DNA of 64,000 nt, from contig NC_064821.1 in assembly GCF_024166365.1 (NCBI RefSeq), positions 55,021,093-55,085,092 of the forward strand. Direction: 5' to 3'. The DNA is from Elephas maximus indicus (taxonomy: Eukaryota; Chordata; Mammalia; Proboscidea; Elephantidae). The number at the start of each line of letters is the position of its first letter. Within the stretch, counting starts at the first letter, position 1. The position numbers were made by a program, and so were the translations under genes. This document shows, one piece after another, positions 11,880-23,500 of this stretch. Under the pieces are notes generated by a model. That model had not been told where the DNA came from. It searched no databases and was given only the letters and a program-made list of their open reading frames with translations.

Positions 11880-12530
11880 GTTGAGTCTCATCAGATTTCT
11901 TAAAATAATTAGCTGTTTTGTGAGGATGACTAAGAATTTAGTAAACTCAAGCATCTACAAATAGAATTTTTAAGGTTTCAATCTACAACCTGTCCCTCGT
12001 CTTTTATGTCCCTAGTCCTTTGCATTCAGTAAATAGCAGAAACTATTTTATTTCACTCAGGTCCTTCAAGGTCACACCCAGGAGACACAGAACTCGCCTT
12101 TTGCAACTGCCCAAGACCAATGGAAACTTAATTCTGAGCTTTAAAAAAACAATCATGTCATTTAAGCTGAAGGTCTTTATTGGCCTCGGAAACAATCTCA
12201 ACACCAAATTGATGAAAATATCACATTTTCTGAACCAGGAAAGTTGTTTCCCTTGATTTCATTCTTTTTAAAAATTAATTTCTTTTAAATTAATTCAGCA
12301 ACATGCTTAAACTACGGCAAATTGACAAATATCGACTATCTGCTCTGTGCAGATCGCTGGGTAACAGCTTGCTGGCTTTACATCCTCGAGTGTTGTTTGG
12401 GTCCAGAGGGTCGGTCAGTAAGCCCTGCGTCCATCTTTTCTCCGCGCTTGGGCTGGAGGGAGCGCAGTTTCCACATAAGTGTCCTCACCTTGTCCTAACA
12501 GTTTAAAGAAGGTGCACAAAGCATAGTCCC
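11880..12530. other. Intergenic, no gene recognised
   Basis: AT-rich DNA with short open frames only. I see no known repeat or exon here. Confidence 0.4.
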
Positions 12531-12539
12531 CCTAGATTA

Positions 12540-12690
12540 TTGGTTCTCAAACTTCAATGAGCAGAACTTCTCTGCGTGCTTGTTAAAATGCAGATTCCTG
12601 GGTCCCACTCCAGAGATCAGTTTCATCTGTCTGGAATGGGGCCTGGGAATCTGCATTATTACCCCTCCACCACTGGCTCTGATGCTGGAA
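12540..12690 (+). mobile_element. MER5A-like hAT-Charlie element
   Basis: 'ggttctcaaacttcaatgag', 'cttgttaaaatgcagattcc', 'tgggtcccactccagagat' and 'ggaatctgcattatta' match the MER5A pattern. Confidence 0.75.
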
Positions 12691-13059
12691 GTCCTCAGCT
12701 TTGCAGTTTTAAGGTGACAGACCAGATCACTGAGACAGATCCTCTCTGGTCTCTTCCCCCAGCCCCGTCCCATTAGCCTCTGGGCAGGACATCTCCTCCC
12801 CTCTGAGACCCCCACCAAAATGGCAACATTAAGATCGTCCTAGAAAGCCTAAATTAGTGGTGATGAAACAATATGGGCAGGGATAGAATGCAGACACAGT
12901 GTGAAGTATAAGGTAGCCAGTTGGTGTAGAAATTGTGAATGGATATATAAATATTATTTAAAAAAAACAAAAAACGGAAAACTTCCTGTCAGTGCCCCAA
13001 GAGAGAAAGGCGACAACTCTGGCCCAGAGCTATTCTGCCAAGTCATCCGTATGACGGTG

Positions 13060-14500
13060 CTGGCCCAGAGTGTGCGGCGGGTTGGGGGGGGGCCAGGAGC
13101 CCCTTCCCACTCCCCTCTCCGGGATCACCTAGGGCCTTTCAGGAGTGAGGCCCAGCCCCACCTCCCTCATTGCTATTGGTCCATCCTTTTCTAAACGATG
13201 CCAGAAGCTCCAACCGCAGTTAAATCTATACTGGGGTTCCTGCTCACGGGGTCCACCTTCTTCAGACCCGGGCAACCCTCATTGAGAACGCCAGTGTTTC
13301 ACATCCAGCCGTTTCCATGGCAACCGACAGGGTGTCACAGACACAGGATTATGACTTCACTGGCGTGGGGATTCCAGAGAAGGGGTTGGGGGCGGAACGC
13401 CCCTGAGCCTCTAACCCACTTCAACCTGGGGAGGGGGGACACTTCCTTCCCGACCCGGCCTCAGACCACCAACCCCATCTCTGTCGCTCAGCTGCCACAC
13501 AGGATGGGAAGGGGGGCTTATTTTTACAGGGCCCCCCAACTCTTACGGGGGCTGGGGGTGGCGGGCTCGCAAACCTCGCCACACTTAACCCGGAACGAAG
13601 GACACGATCGAGGGGCGGGCCGGTCAGGAGTGGGTGGGGAGGTGACGGGGGCGGGGAGGGGGCGGTCCCCGAGAGGGGCTTAAGTCCCACCTCCCGAGGC
13701 GGCGCCTGGCGCGGGGAGTGTCAGGAAGAGGAAGAGCGCTGCCACAGGCGGTGCGCGGCGCGAGGCGAGCAGGGGCCGGGCCGAGGGAGCGCCGCGCGGG
13801 CCACCATGGCCACGGACGAGCTGGCCACAAAGCTGAACCGGCGGCTGCAGCTGGAGGACGAGGGCGGCAGCGAGGCAGCGGAGCAGCCCGGCCTGAACGG
13901 GGCAGCAGCGGCAGCGGGGGCGCCCGACGAGGCGGCCGAGGCGCTGGGCAGCGCGGACTGCGAGCTGAGCGCCAAGCTGCTGCGGCGCGCCGACCTCAAC
14001 CAGGGCATCGGCGAGCCCCAGTCTCCCAGCCGCCGTGTCTTCAACCCCTACACCGAGTTCAAGGAGTTCTCCAGGAAGCAGATCAAGGACATGGAGAAGA
14101 TGTTCAAGCAGTGAGTGCCCGCGCCCCCCGGCCTTCCCACCCACCCCGGCCCCGAGCCCCGGTCCTGCACCACCCCGGGGCTCCTGCTCCCACACCGGCA
14201 CACCAGGCTTGGGGGACCCCGTGGCCTGTTCCATATTATCACGAGGCGGGGTGATCTGCCACTCCACCACGCATCTGGGTCTGGGGACCCCTGGCCCCGG
14301 GCACGCGACCACCCCTTATAGTGACGCCGTTCCCCAGGACACCATATGCGCCCCACGAAGTGGGGCACTCCGCGGCCCCTTGCAGATAATCACAAGCCCC
14401 CGCGAACCTCACCACCACCACATACATGGGCCTGGGGACCCCCGGTCTCTGGCCTGGGACCACCACCCCCACCATGTTAGTGATGTTTCCCCCAGGACCC
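13060..14500. promoter_or_regulatory. CpG island and promoter of EFHD2
   Basis: The sequence is GC-rich and densely CpG, strongest from about 13,560 to 14,120. GC-box-like runs (gggggcggggagggggcgg) lie near 13,650, about 150 bases before the start codon. There is no convincing TATA box at a useful distance. This is typical of a broadly expressed CpG-island promoter. The start of transcription is likely between about 13,680 and 13,760, but it cannot be fixed from sequence. Confidence 0.8.
13806..14110 (+). CDS. EFHD2: EFHD2 coding exon 1
   Basis: Starts MATDELATKLNRRLQLEDEG and runs through the Ala-rich stretch and VFNPYTEFKEFSRKQ. It ends two bases into codon 102 (CA), before a gtgagt donor at 14,111. 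The split codon becomes CAG (Gln) with exon 2. The frame would hit TGA at once without splicing, which supports this donor. Confidence 0.97.
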
Positions 14501-17500
14501 CACACCGACTCACACCGGGATTGAGGAGCCCGCGGCCTCCCGTCTCCTTTCCAGCTACTCTTGTTCCCCACTTCCCACCCTCTGTACAGGCTGGTCAGAG
14601 ACACCACCACCACCTCTCAAGGGTAGCCATTCCCTGCCCAGCAGGCCATACTCATTCCTCTTGTCCGAATTCTCTCATTTGCTCTGCTTACCTCAGATCT
14701 CTCTCAAAAGGGACTCTTCAGCCTCTTCCACTCTTACCCCCACCCTCTCTGTTAGCTAAGACCTAGATCCTTGTCCCTTCAGGGGTCTCCCTAAGGAGGG
14801 ATCCCTTATTCCCTGTCCCCCACCCTGCAGGTCTGTACACACCCCTACCCCACAATAGTCCCTTCAGGGCAGTCTGTTCTGGGATTAGAGCCCCTTGGCC
14901 CGCATATCGCCCCTTCCTCCCGTCTTGCTCTTACCCCACTCCACAGTCCAACAGCTTTGCAGTCACTGGTCCCTGCTTTCTGTCAGAAGGCTCCCCACTC
15001 TGTGCTTCCCCCCTCCCCAGTGTGTGTCCCCTTATCCTCACAGGAGCCCTGAGGCCTCCCATACACTTCAGTCAGAAAGAGGGACCTCTTCCTATGCAAC
15101 TTGCCCGGTTGCTCTCATCCCTACCCTTATTCCACATAATCTGCTCACTGCAGCCCTCCCAAACCTGTGGGCTCAGTCCCCCAACTTCATCTGTCTGTGG
15201 AGGAATCTAGAGAGAAAGAACTTCAGTTCCCCAGCTGGTTCATCCCTGGGTTCCCCCACCCTATAAGGGCTGAGATGGTCAGCCACACCCTTCCCCAGCC
15301 ACGTTTGTGCCCAAGGGTGGAGAAGGTGCCCAGCCCTCCCCGCCCCGCCACATACACACTTTGCTACCTTTACCCACCTCCTACTGCCCACCTCCCTGTC
15401 TCTGGCTCTGGCGGGGGGGGGGGGGGGCGGGGGGAGCAGCCCAGAGGCTGCTGGTCTGGAGTGGGTCCAGAGAAGTAGAATCATCCTGAGGCCGAGCCTA
15501 GGGTAGGGGAGTCAGGAGGTCTGGCCTAGCCTGGGCAGTCAGCCCGCCCAGGGCCCGGAGAAGGGTGCTGACAAGAACGGCTCCACCTTGAGCTGGGCAG
15601 AAGTTTGGGGACAGGCAGGAACAGTCGCTACAGTCACATAGAGCAGGCGGTGCCCAGACATCGCACAGGAAGCCCAGGAAGGGGGCGTTTTGCAAGCCCA
15701 GAGCTTGAGAAAGACCCTTTCCCACTTCTCACCACTTGCTGCAGCTGCAGCTTCTGCATTTGGCCCCATGCAGAGGAAGAGGTTTTCAGTTCCCAGCTCC
15801 AGGCTGGTGGCTGGGAGCCCTATTTATTTCTAAGGGTCAGCCTAGAAGGAAACCAAGTCCTTGACCACCCTCCAAGCCTGTGGGTGAAAGTCTCAGGGCT
15901 CCAAGGAGCCTGCCTCTTTGACTCCAGGGCCTGGGTTGAAAGTCCTTCTGAAGTTTCTTCCCAGTCCAGAACTGGCACAGCCAGGAGAACAGGAGTCCCA
16001 GGATTCCTGAAGGAATAGACTCAGGGCCTCTGGAGCACAGGGCTGGGTGTGGCTTCACTGGCTGTAACTTCCTTGTAGAGCGTGGCCCCCGGGGGTGGGG
16101 GGGGGGCAGTTCAAGGGAAATTACTCAAACTGGACATTAAAGTACAAGCAGTCTCCATTACAAACAAGTTCCGTTCCTAAGCCTGTCTTTAAGTCGAGTT
16201 TGTAGGTAAATCAGAACAGTTAGATATGATTCGTATCTAATGTCAGTTAGTCAAATGTTTGTCTTAGTATTTAGTATACAGCATGCCTTTCTATGCATGA
16301 AAAATGTTAAAGAAACACTTCCAGGTACACTAAAGCATCTTTAACATAATACAGTAATAATAATAATGTTTTGATGTGCGTCACAAAGTAGCATCCGTTT
16401 GTTATTACAAACCTTTTTATGTATCTCGAGTTTTTAATATACTAGGCTTTACGGGGGTTGGTTCATAACTACGTTTTGTACGTAAGTTGAATGTTTGTAA
16501 CCTGGGGACTGCCTGTATTAATAGCACTGCCAGGCAGTTGCAATCTCATCTAATCCTCCCAGCAACCCCATGATGTGAAACTACGTATTACCATCACCAT
16601 TGTGCGGATGCAGAGTCTGAGGCACAGAGAAGTTCAGTAACTTGCCAAGGCCACACAGCCAGAAAATGTGATGGAGTCAGGATTTGAACCCAGGCCTGTG
16701 ATTCCAAAACCCATTCTCTTTCTTTCTAAGCCTCTCTGGGTTTCCCATCACAACCATCTACTTCCTGGCGGAACAACACTGCTCAACACCCCTTTCCTAT
16801 GTTCCTGACTAATTTACCACCTTGAGACCCCACTGCCAACCCCAGTTCCTTCTTTTCCCCAGGGCCCTCCTTCTCTGGGGTTTCTACAGTATCCCAGCCC
16901 CTTAAACAAAAGATAGAGCTGTTGGGAAGAACCCAGGCACCCCAAATGAAGAGGGCCTAGGAGGCAGCAGTTTGATTGGATGAGGAGCACACGGCTAAGG
17001 GATTAACCTTAAAGCTACATTCACGAAGCCGGCTCACTTTTTACAGGCTATTTTTGGAGTTAGATTGTTGGAGGGGGGAGTGTACTTTGGTTTTGGTGTT
17101 AGTTTATGGGGGAGGTACCTTCATGGAGACTAGGGGGATCTGAGCCTCTCCAAGCCACCCCTTGGTGCCACCACTGCTTGCTGGGGCACTGGGAGGGGTA
17201 AGAGGTAGGAAGGGGCCAGGTAGCTGGACCTCTAGGGAAGGAAGTGTCACTGGCCCACCAGGGCCCTGCTGAGGATGGAGAACTGCAGATTTTGTATTCA
17301 AGGAAACAAGGCTCTACTGTGCCAGCCGAGCCTGGCCAGCTCAAGAGCAGCCAGCAGACAGGCTCTCGTGGAGGACAAAGCCCCCGTTCTGCTTCCGCCG
17401 TCCAAGTGGGGCTGCAGCCTCCTGGGTCCAAGGAGGGCCTGGGGATTGCAGCCAGGGCTTCGGAGCCAGGCTCTACTAAGAGACTCCCACCCCATCCCCA

Positions 17501-20500
17501 GCTCCCTGGCAAGGAGAGAAGCCTGGCCCTCCTGGGAAGCCACCCGCCAGAGATGGGAGAGGTCAGAGGGAGGCCGGGAGCTAGGCAACCTGGGCTTCCT
17601 TCCGTCTTGGCTCTGCCATGGAATTGCCAAGTGACAGCAGTAGGCCACTTGCCCTCCCTAATCAGTTGTTGAGTCCATTCCAACTCATGGCAGCCCCAAG
17701 TGTGTCAGAGTACAACTGGGCTCTGTAGGGTTTTCAGTGGCTGATTTTTTTGGAAGTAGATTGTCAGACCTTTCTTCCAGGGTGCCTCTGGGTAGACTTA
17801 AAACTGAGCACATGAACCATTTGTACCATCCAGGGACTCTGTAAAATGAGCAGCCTGATCTGATGATTCCCAGGGGCCCTTCAACTCTAACATCCTTATT
17901 CCCGAGGAGTCCTGAGCCCTTCTGATGGCAAAAGTGTCTTCCAGAGTCTTCTGGTTCATCTGTTCAGTATCATTTAGTAGATCTTTCCTGAGCACAGGGA
18001 TACAGGGTGCCCAGGACAGACAAACTGTCCGCCATCATTGAACTCACACTTGCAGCATGCAGCTGGGAGAGACCTTGAGGGTTGACTCTAACCTCTTTCC
18101 CCCTTTTACAGAAGAGCTAACTGAGGCCCAGAAAGGTGTCATGACTCACTCAAGATCATGGGGAGGTTCTCAATGACTGTGTCTGTACAATGGTGTTAGT
18201 GATACCCACTTGTCAGGGTGAGGCTCGGAGGAGATGGCAGGATGCTGGGTACGAGGAGGTACTGCATCAGTGGAGCCTGGATTTGCAGCCCAGGGCTTCC
18301 CTCCTGATGTAGCCCCTTTCCCTCCTTCTGTCCATCCTTGTCTGTACAGTGGCGATAATGGTACCCACTTCTCAGGGTGGGGCTTGGAGAATGTGATACG
18401 TGTGAGTTCTGGTATGATGCTGGGCACAAGGAGGCACTGGGTCAGTGGTGCCTGGACTCTCAGCCCAGGGTTCCCCTCCTTACGTGGCCCTTCTTCGTCC
18501 CTCTGTCCATCCATCCAGGGCTGTCTCTGGAATCCTCCACTTCCAGGTAAGAGGCAGGGTTGGATGGACCCTGAGAGCCTTAAGAAAACTCAAACCTGGG
18601 CTGGCAGCAGCCCAGGAGGGGCTCTGGAGGTTTTTGTAAGCTGAGACCTGGCGGAAAGGTAGACAACCACGTAATTCCAAACCTGCCGTGGCATCTGAGG
18701 AAGATGTCCTAGTTCCCTGCCTTGCCCAAACTTGGCGGCCCTATCCCCATCCTCTTCCCCAGCCACTTCGTCTCATGACCTCTTGAGTCAGTGAGGCAGG
18801 CTCCCCTTTCCTTCTGGACAATTCTTCCCTTCACAAGCTCTGGAGGGTCCCTGCCCTTCTCTGCTCTCCACCTGCTCAGCTCCCAGGTAGGTGTCTCTTC
18901 AGACCCTTGCCACTCTCTGCACCTCTCCCCAGGGAGCCCTTCCTGTAAAACAGTGTGGTGCAGTGGTCAAGAGCAGGATCTGTGGAGTCTGCAGCCCTGG
19001 GTTTGAATCCCAGCCATGGGTCCTTAAACAAGTCACTTAAACCTTCCTGAGCCTGAAGTCTCGCCCATAGAAGAGGGATGATCATAGGACTCACTTCACA
19101 GGGTTGTTGTAAACTGCTTAACCCAGTACCTGGCACATAGTAAGTGCTTATAAATGATATCACCATCATTCCCAGCTCAAGACCCCTTTATACACCCTCT
19201 TCTGGACCCCTACAAGGGTCCTGGTAGTGGTAGTCAGGGCTGGCATGGAGGTAACTCCTTAGCCACTGGCTGCCTCGACTTACCCACCATGGAGCTAACA
19301 ACCTCATTGCTTTGGGCTGAGTGATGGGGATACAGCATGAGAACTCTCCTTTTCTCCTACTGTACAGAAGCTCTGATGGACAGTTAGATATGGCTTTGAT
19401 AAATAACAAAAATGGGGAAACGAATCATTATCACTTAATTACGTGGAGGGCAGGTGGTGGAACAAGGGCAAAAGCAGCTCTGGAGTGGTAGGACCTGGGG
19501 CTCCCACTGCCAAGCGAGCATTGCCTCCCAGCAGGGCACTCAGCTCTTCGGAGCCTCTGTTGCCCCTGGGGGTAAAGAACCTACGTGGTAAAGTTTCCAG
19601 GATTAAGGGGGAAAAGTTCTGAGCCTTTGTCAGGAGCCCCTCATAGGCTGTACACGTGGTAGATAAAGTGTTTGAGAAACATACATTCGTTCTTTCATCC
19701 ACAGACATGGTATTGTTTCTGCTCTCTGCAAGTTCCAGAGAATTCTGTGAAGAATAAGGTTCCTGCCCTTGAATGGTTTAAAGTCTTACAGAGAATGGTG
19801 TTAGGTAGAGAGGATGACCCCACAGGGCTGGAAGTAGAACGTTCCTTTCTTTATTGGGGACCCCTGGTGGCTCAGTGGTTAAGAGCTTGGCTGCTAACCA
19901 AAAGGTTGGCAGTTTAAATCTACCAGCTGTTCCTTCAAAGTCCTATGGAGCTTCTACTCTGCCCGATAGTGTCACTAGGAGTCAGAATCTACTCAACTGG
20001 CAACAGGTTTGGTTTTTTTGTTTTTTCTTTATTAGTACCACGAGGGCTGAAAGTTCTCACAGGGATGCTGTAACAATGTGCTCCCTGTGGCCAGCCCCTG
20101 CCTCCACACCCTCTCCTTGTTAAATGGGGCACCAGGTCCCTAAAGGAGCCTGATGTTTATTACTTAAGGAATTGAATTTAATCGTCACACCAGGGCAGTG
20201 AGGTGGGTACTGTCATTATTCCCGTTTGACAGATGAGGAAATCAAGGCTCAAGGAAGTTGAGTCACTTGCTCAAGGTTATAATTAGTGGCAGAGGCAGGA
20301 TTCATACCAGGTCTTCCTGCAGGAGATCCCAGAGGCCACTGAGGGCTGTTTTATGCTTGGGTGGCTCCCAGAGCCTCAGGGAAAACCCTGTGTGAGAGGC
20401 TGGGAGGTTGGGTCCTTCTGTCTGCAGCAGCCAAGGGCCTGGCTTTCTGGGGAAATGCCCTACACCCTCTTCCCTTGGGTCAGAAGGCCTGGGGAGGGAG

Positions 20501-23500
20501 GGCTTCTCAGTCTCATTCCCCCTCTCTGGTCTCTCCCACTTCCCCTCTGCATCTGAGTCACCTCCTCACTCCCTCCCCGCTAGAGACTTTAAGTTCCCCT
20601 TTGGTTTGCCCCTTCCTGCCTCTCTGGATCCAAGGCCTGGGCTGGGCTTCAGCTATGAGTCCCCAGGCACTGAGGTGGCAGGGAGGCAGGAGGCCCCTTT
20701 TGCACGGCCAGGCTGACCAGAGGAGGCAGAGTCACTTTGCAGCCTCAGCAGGGACAGTCCCCACACCCTCCACCAGCTGAGTTCCTTCTATATGTCAAGC
20801 AGCCTTCTCCTTGGCTGACTTCCGCTTTTCAAGGACATCCGACCAGGGACTGCTAGACCAGAGCCAGGCCAGGTATTCTTAAGCCGTGTCAGGCCCAATC
20901 TCAGCCCTCCCAGCACTGAGCCCCTGGTTTGACTGCGAGGACCACCGTTGGCCAGCACACCCACTCTGTTCCAGGCACTTTGCCACCTGTTTAACCTTTT
21001 CTTAACATCCTGTGAAATTACCTCACCCATTTTACAGCTAAGAAAACTGAGTCTCAGAAAGGTTTATGTGACTTGTCCAGAGATACACAGCTAGTCACAC
21101 AGAGATAAAATTTGGACCTGGGTCTGTCTGACTCCATGCCCCCCACTCCCTTGTTACTTAAAGTGGCCCCTGATCTAGCCACATCAGCATCATCCGAGAG
21201 CTTCTTGGAAACACAGATACTCAGGCCCCACCCCAGACCTATTGAATCAGAATCTGCATTTTACTTAATTTGCCAGGTGATTCTTGAGCACATTAAAGTT
21301 TAAGAAGCGCTAGGCTACCTTGCAACCAGCTCCCTGCCACTTGCTTAAGAGTGGCCTGGGCCAGGTTACTTACTCTGTGTGAGCCATAAGGAATTAACAA
21401 GATAAATGGAGTGGAAATTAAATCATCCCAGTAGAACACTGGGTTGTACTCGGCATTCAATAAACGCTCTTTAGAATCACTGTCATAATACTTACTATGA
21501 AGAGTGGAGCAGGGAGAAGCCAGTGCAGGGGAAACCGCAGGCTGGAAACCGGCTGCTGAGGCTCCAAGTAGGAGCGGGAGGTGCTCCCCCAGTCTGTGCT
21601 CAGGCTGGGGAGGCTGTTGTTGAACCCAGGTTAGGATACCATGGAGCTTTGACTGTACCTGTGCATGTCGGTTGCCATCACGTCAACTCTGACTCATGGC
21701 AACCCCATGTGTGTCAGAGTAGAACTGCTCCATAGGGTTTCCAATGGCTGATTTTTTGGAAGTAGATCACCAGGCCTTTCTTCCAAGGTGCCTTTGAGTG
21801 AACTAGAACCTGAGCTTTTAGGTTAGCAGCCAAGCTCATTAACCATTTGTACCACCCAGGGATTCCTGAACCTGACAGCCCCCAGTGAATTGCCATCAGC
21901 CTAGGGGCTCGCGGGCAAACACACACGCATGCACGCACACATGCACACACACACACACACACTCCCCCACTGACTCAGGGCAACAGATCAAGTGTCAGAT
22001 TCCAAAGATAGGACTGGAGGAAGTGGTGAGTGGCTGGGTTTCCCCACATGTGTCAGGCAGGCAGGGGGCAGGGCAGCCAGGAACAGGATGGGCAGCACCA
22101 AGCAGGCACTCCTGAGCACAGACGCCCACCTGCACTCTCCCTCCATGGAGAAGCCGGCAGGGCCAGGCTGGCTGGGAAGGCCAGAACTTTTCTGTTGTCC
22201 AGCACTTTCCTGCCCCAAGGGACCTGCCTTCTCATTTTGCCAGACAGAGAGTAGATGTCCAGAAGCCACTGGGTCCTCCGTAAGACAGGGTCAGGGAGAA
22301 CCATGTCTGTTTGACTGCTTAGACCAAAACGAGGTGGGCCTGATGGGGTCTCCTGAGCCCATGAACAACACCCCAGCAGATGTCTGCCCTCTTGGGGACC
22401 CCCATGCCCAGAGGGGCCATCAGCAAAGGCCTGGGGTAGGGATCAGGAGAAACAGAATTGGGGTCCCCTGTGTTCCCCACCTTTCCCCTGTGTGGTAGCC
22501 ATGATAAATCTGCCTCGTTCTCCATCAGACCGTACAGCACAGCTTGGGAGAGGGGTCACACATGAGGGGCAGCTATCTGATAGACGCTTCCAAACCCAAA
22601 ATGGACTGCCCTAGGCGGTAAACATCCCGTCCTCAGAGGTATTCAAGACAGCAAGCAGGGAAACTATATAAGGAATTTGACCCTGGTGGTAAAGTGGTTA
22701 AGGGCTACAGCAGCTAACCAAAAGGTCGACAGTTTGAATCCACCAGCCGCTCCTTGGAAACCCTATGGGACAGTTCTGCTCTGTCCTCTAGGCTTGTTAT
22801 GAGTCAGAATCAACTCAACGGCAATGGGTTTGATTTTTTGAAGGGCTGAATTACGTGACTTCCAAGATTCCTCCCACTCCTGAGGGTCTCTAACGAAGGG
22901 TCTGTAGGCATCAGGACAGCATAGTAGTTAAAAGTATGTTTTTGGTCAGGCCTGGGTTCCGTTCCCACCTGTGTCCTTGACAACTCTGACCTTGGCCAAG
23001 TCATTTCCTCTCTGAGCCTGTCTCCTCACCTATTTAATAGAGGTATTTGTGCCTACTTCGTGGAGTTCTTTTGAGGATATGATGTAAAACACTTGGCATG
23101 TAGCACCTGGCACATAGCAAGTGCTCAGCAAAGAGTGACCGCTAGTAACAAATAACATTGTTCTGAACAGGGATGAGCCCTGGGTGCAAGGCCAAGGCAT
23201 GGATACTGTACACCATAGGACTGGCCCCTGCCCACCTCCATGACCCCAGGTTATAAAAAGCCAGCTGGGTGGGGCTGTGCTCAGCCCAAAGGCATAGTCT
23301 CTGCCTGGGTGGTGGCTGGCTGCCCCATTTTCAAGGGGGGTGGGAGGGGACTTTGTCACCAGCATCCTGGGCAGCAGCTGCTGAGCTCTCCCCAGTAAGA
23401 ACTCTTCAGGGGGAGGTGGCAGGAATGTGGGCAGAGTGCCAGGTGCAGCAGCCTACCCCTGGTGCCAGGGAAAGTGCTTGAGCCCCTGGGCGTGAGCTTT

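Noticed and set aside
13680-14312. Long open frames on both strands over EFHD2 exon 1
   Set aside because: GC-rich CpG-island sequence is poor in stop codons. The true frame is the one with the Kozak ATG at 13,806 and the gtgagt donor.
14035-14766. 243-codon plus-strand frame, His/Pro/Ser-rich
   Set aside because: It starts inside exon 1 in a different frame and reads on into the intron. The composition follows CAC and CCC runs.
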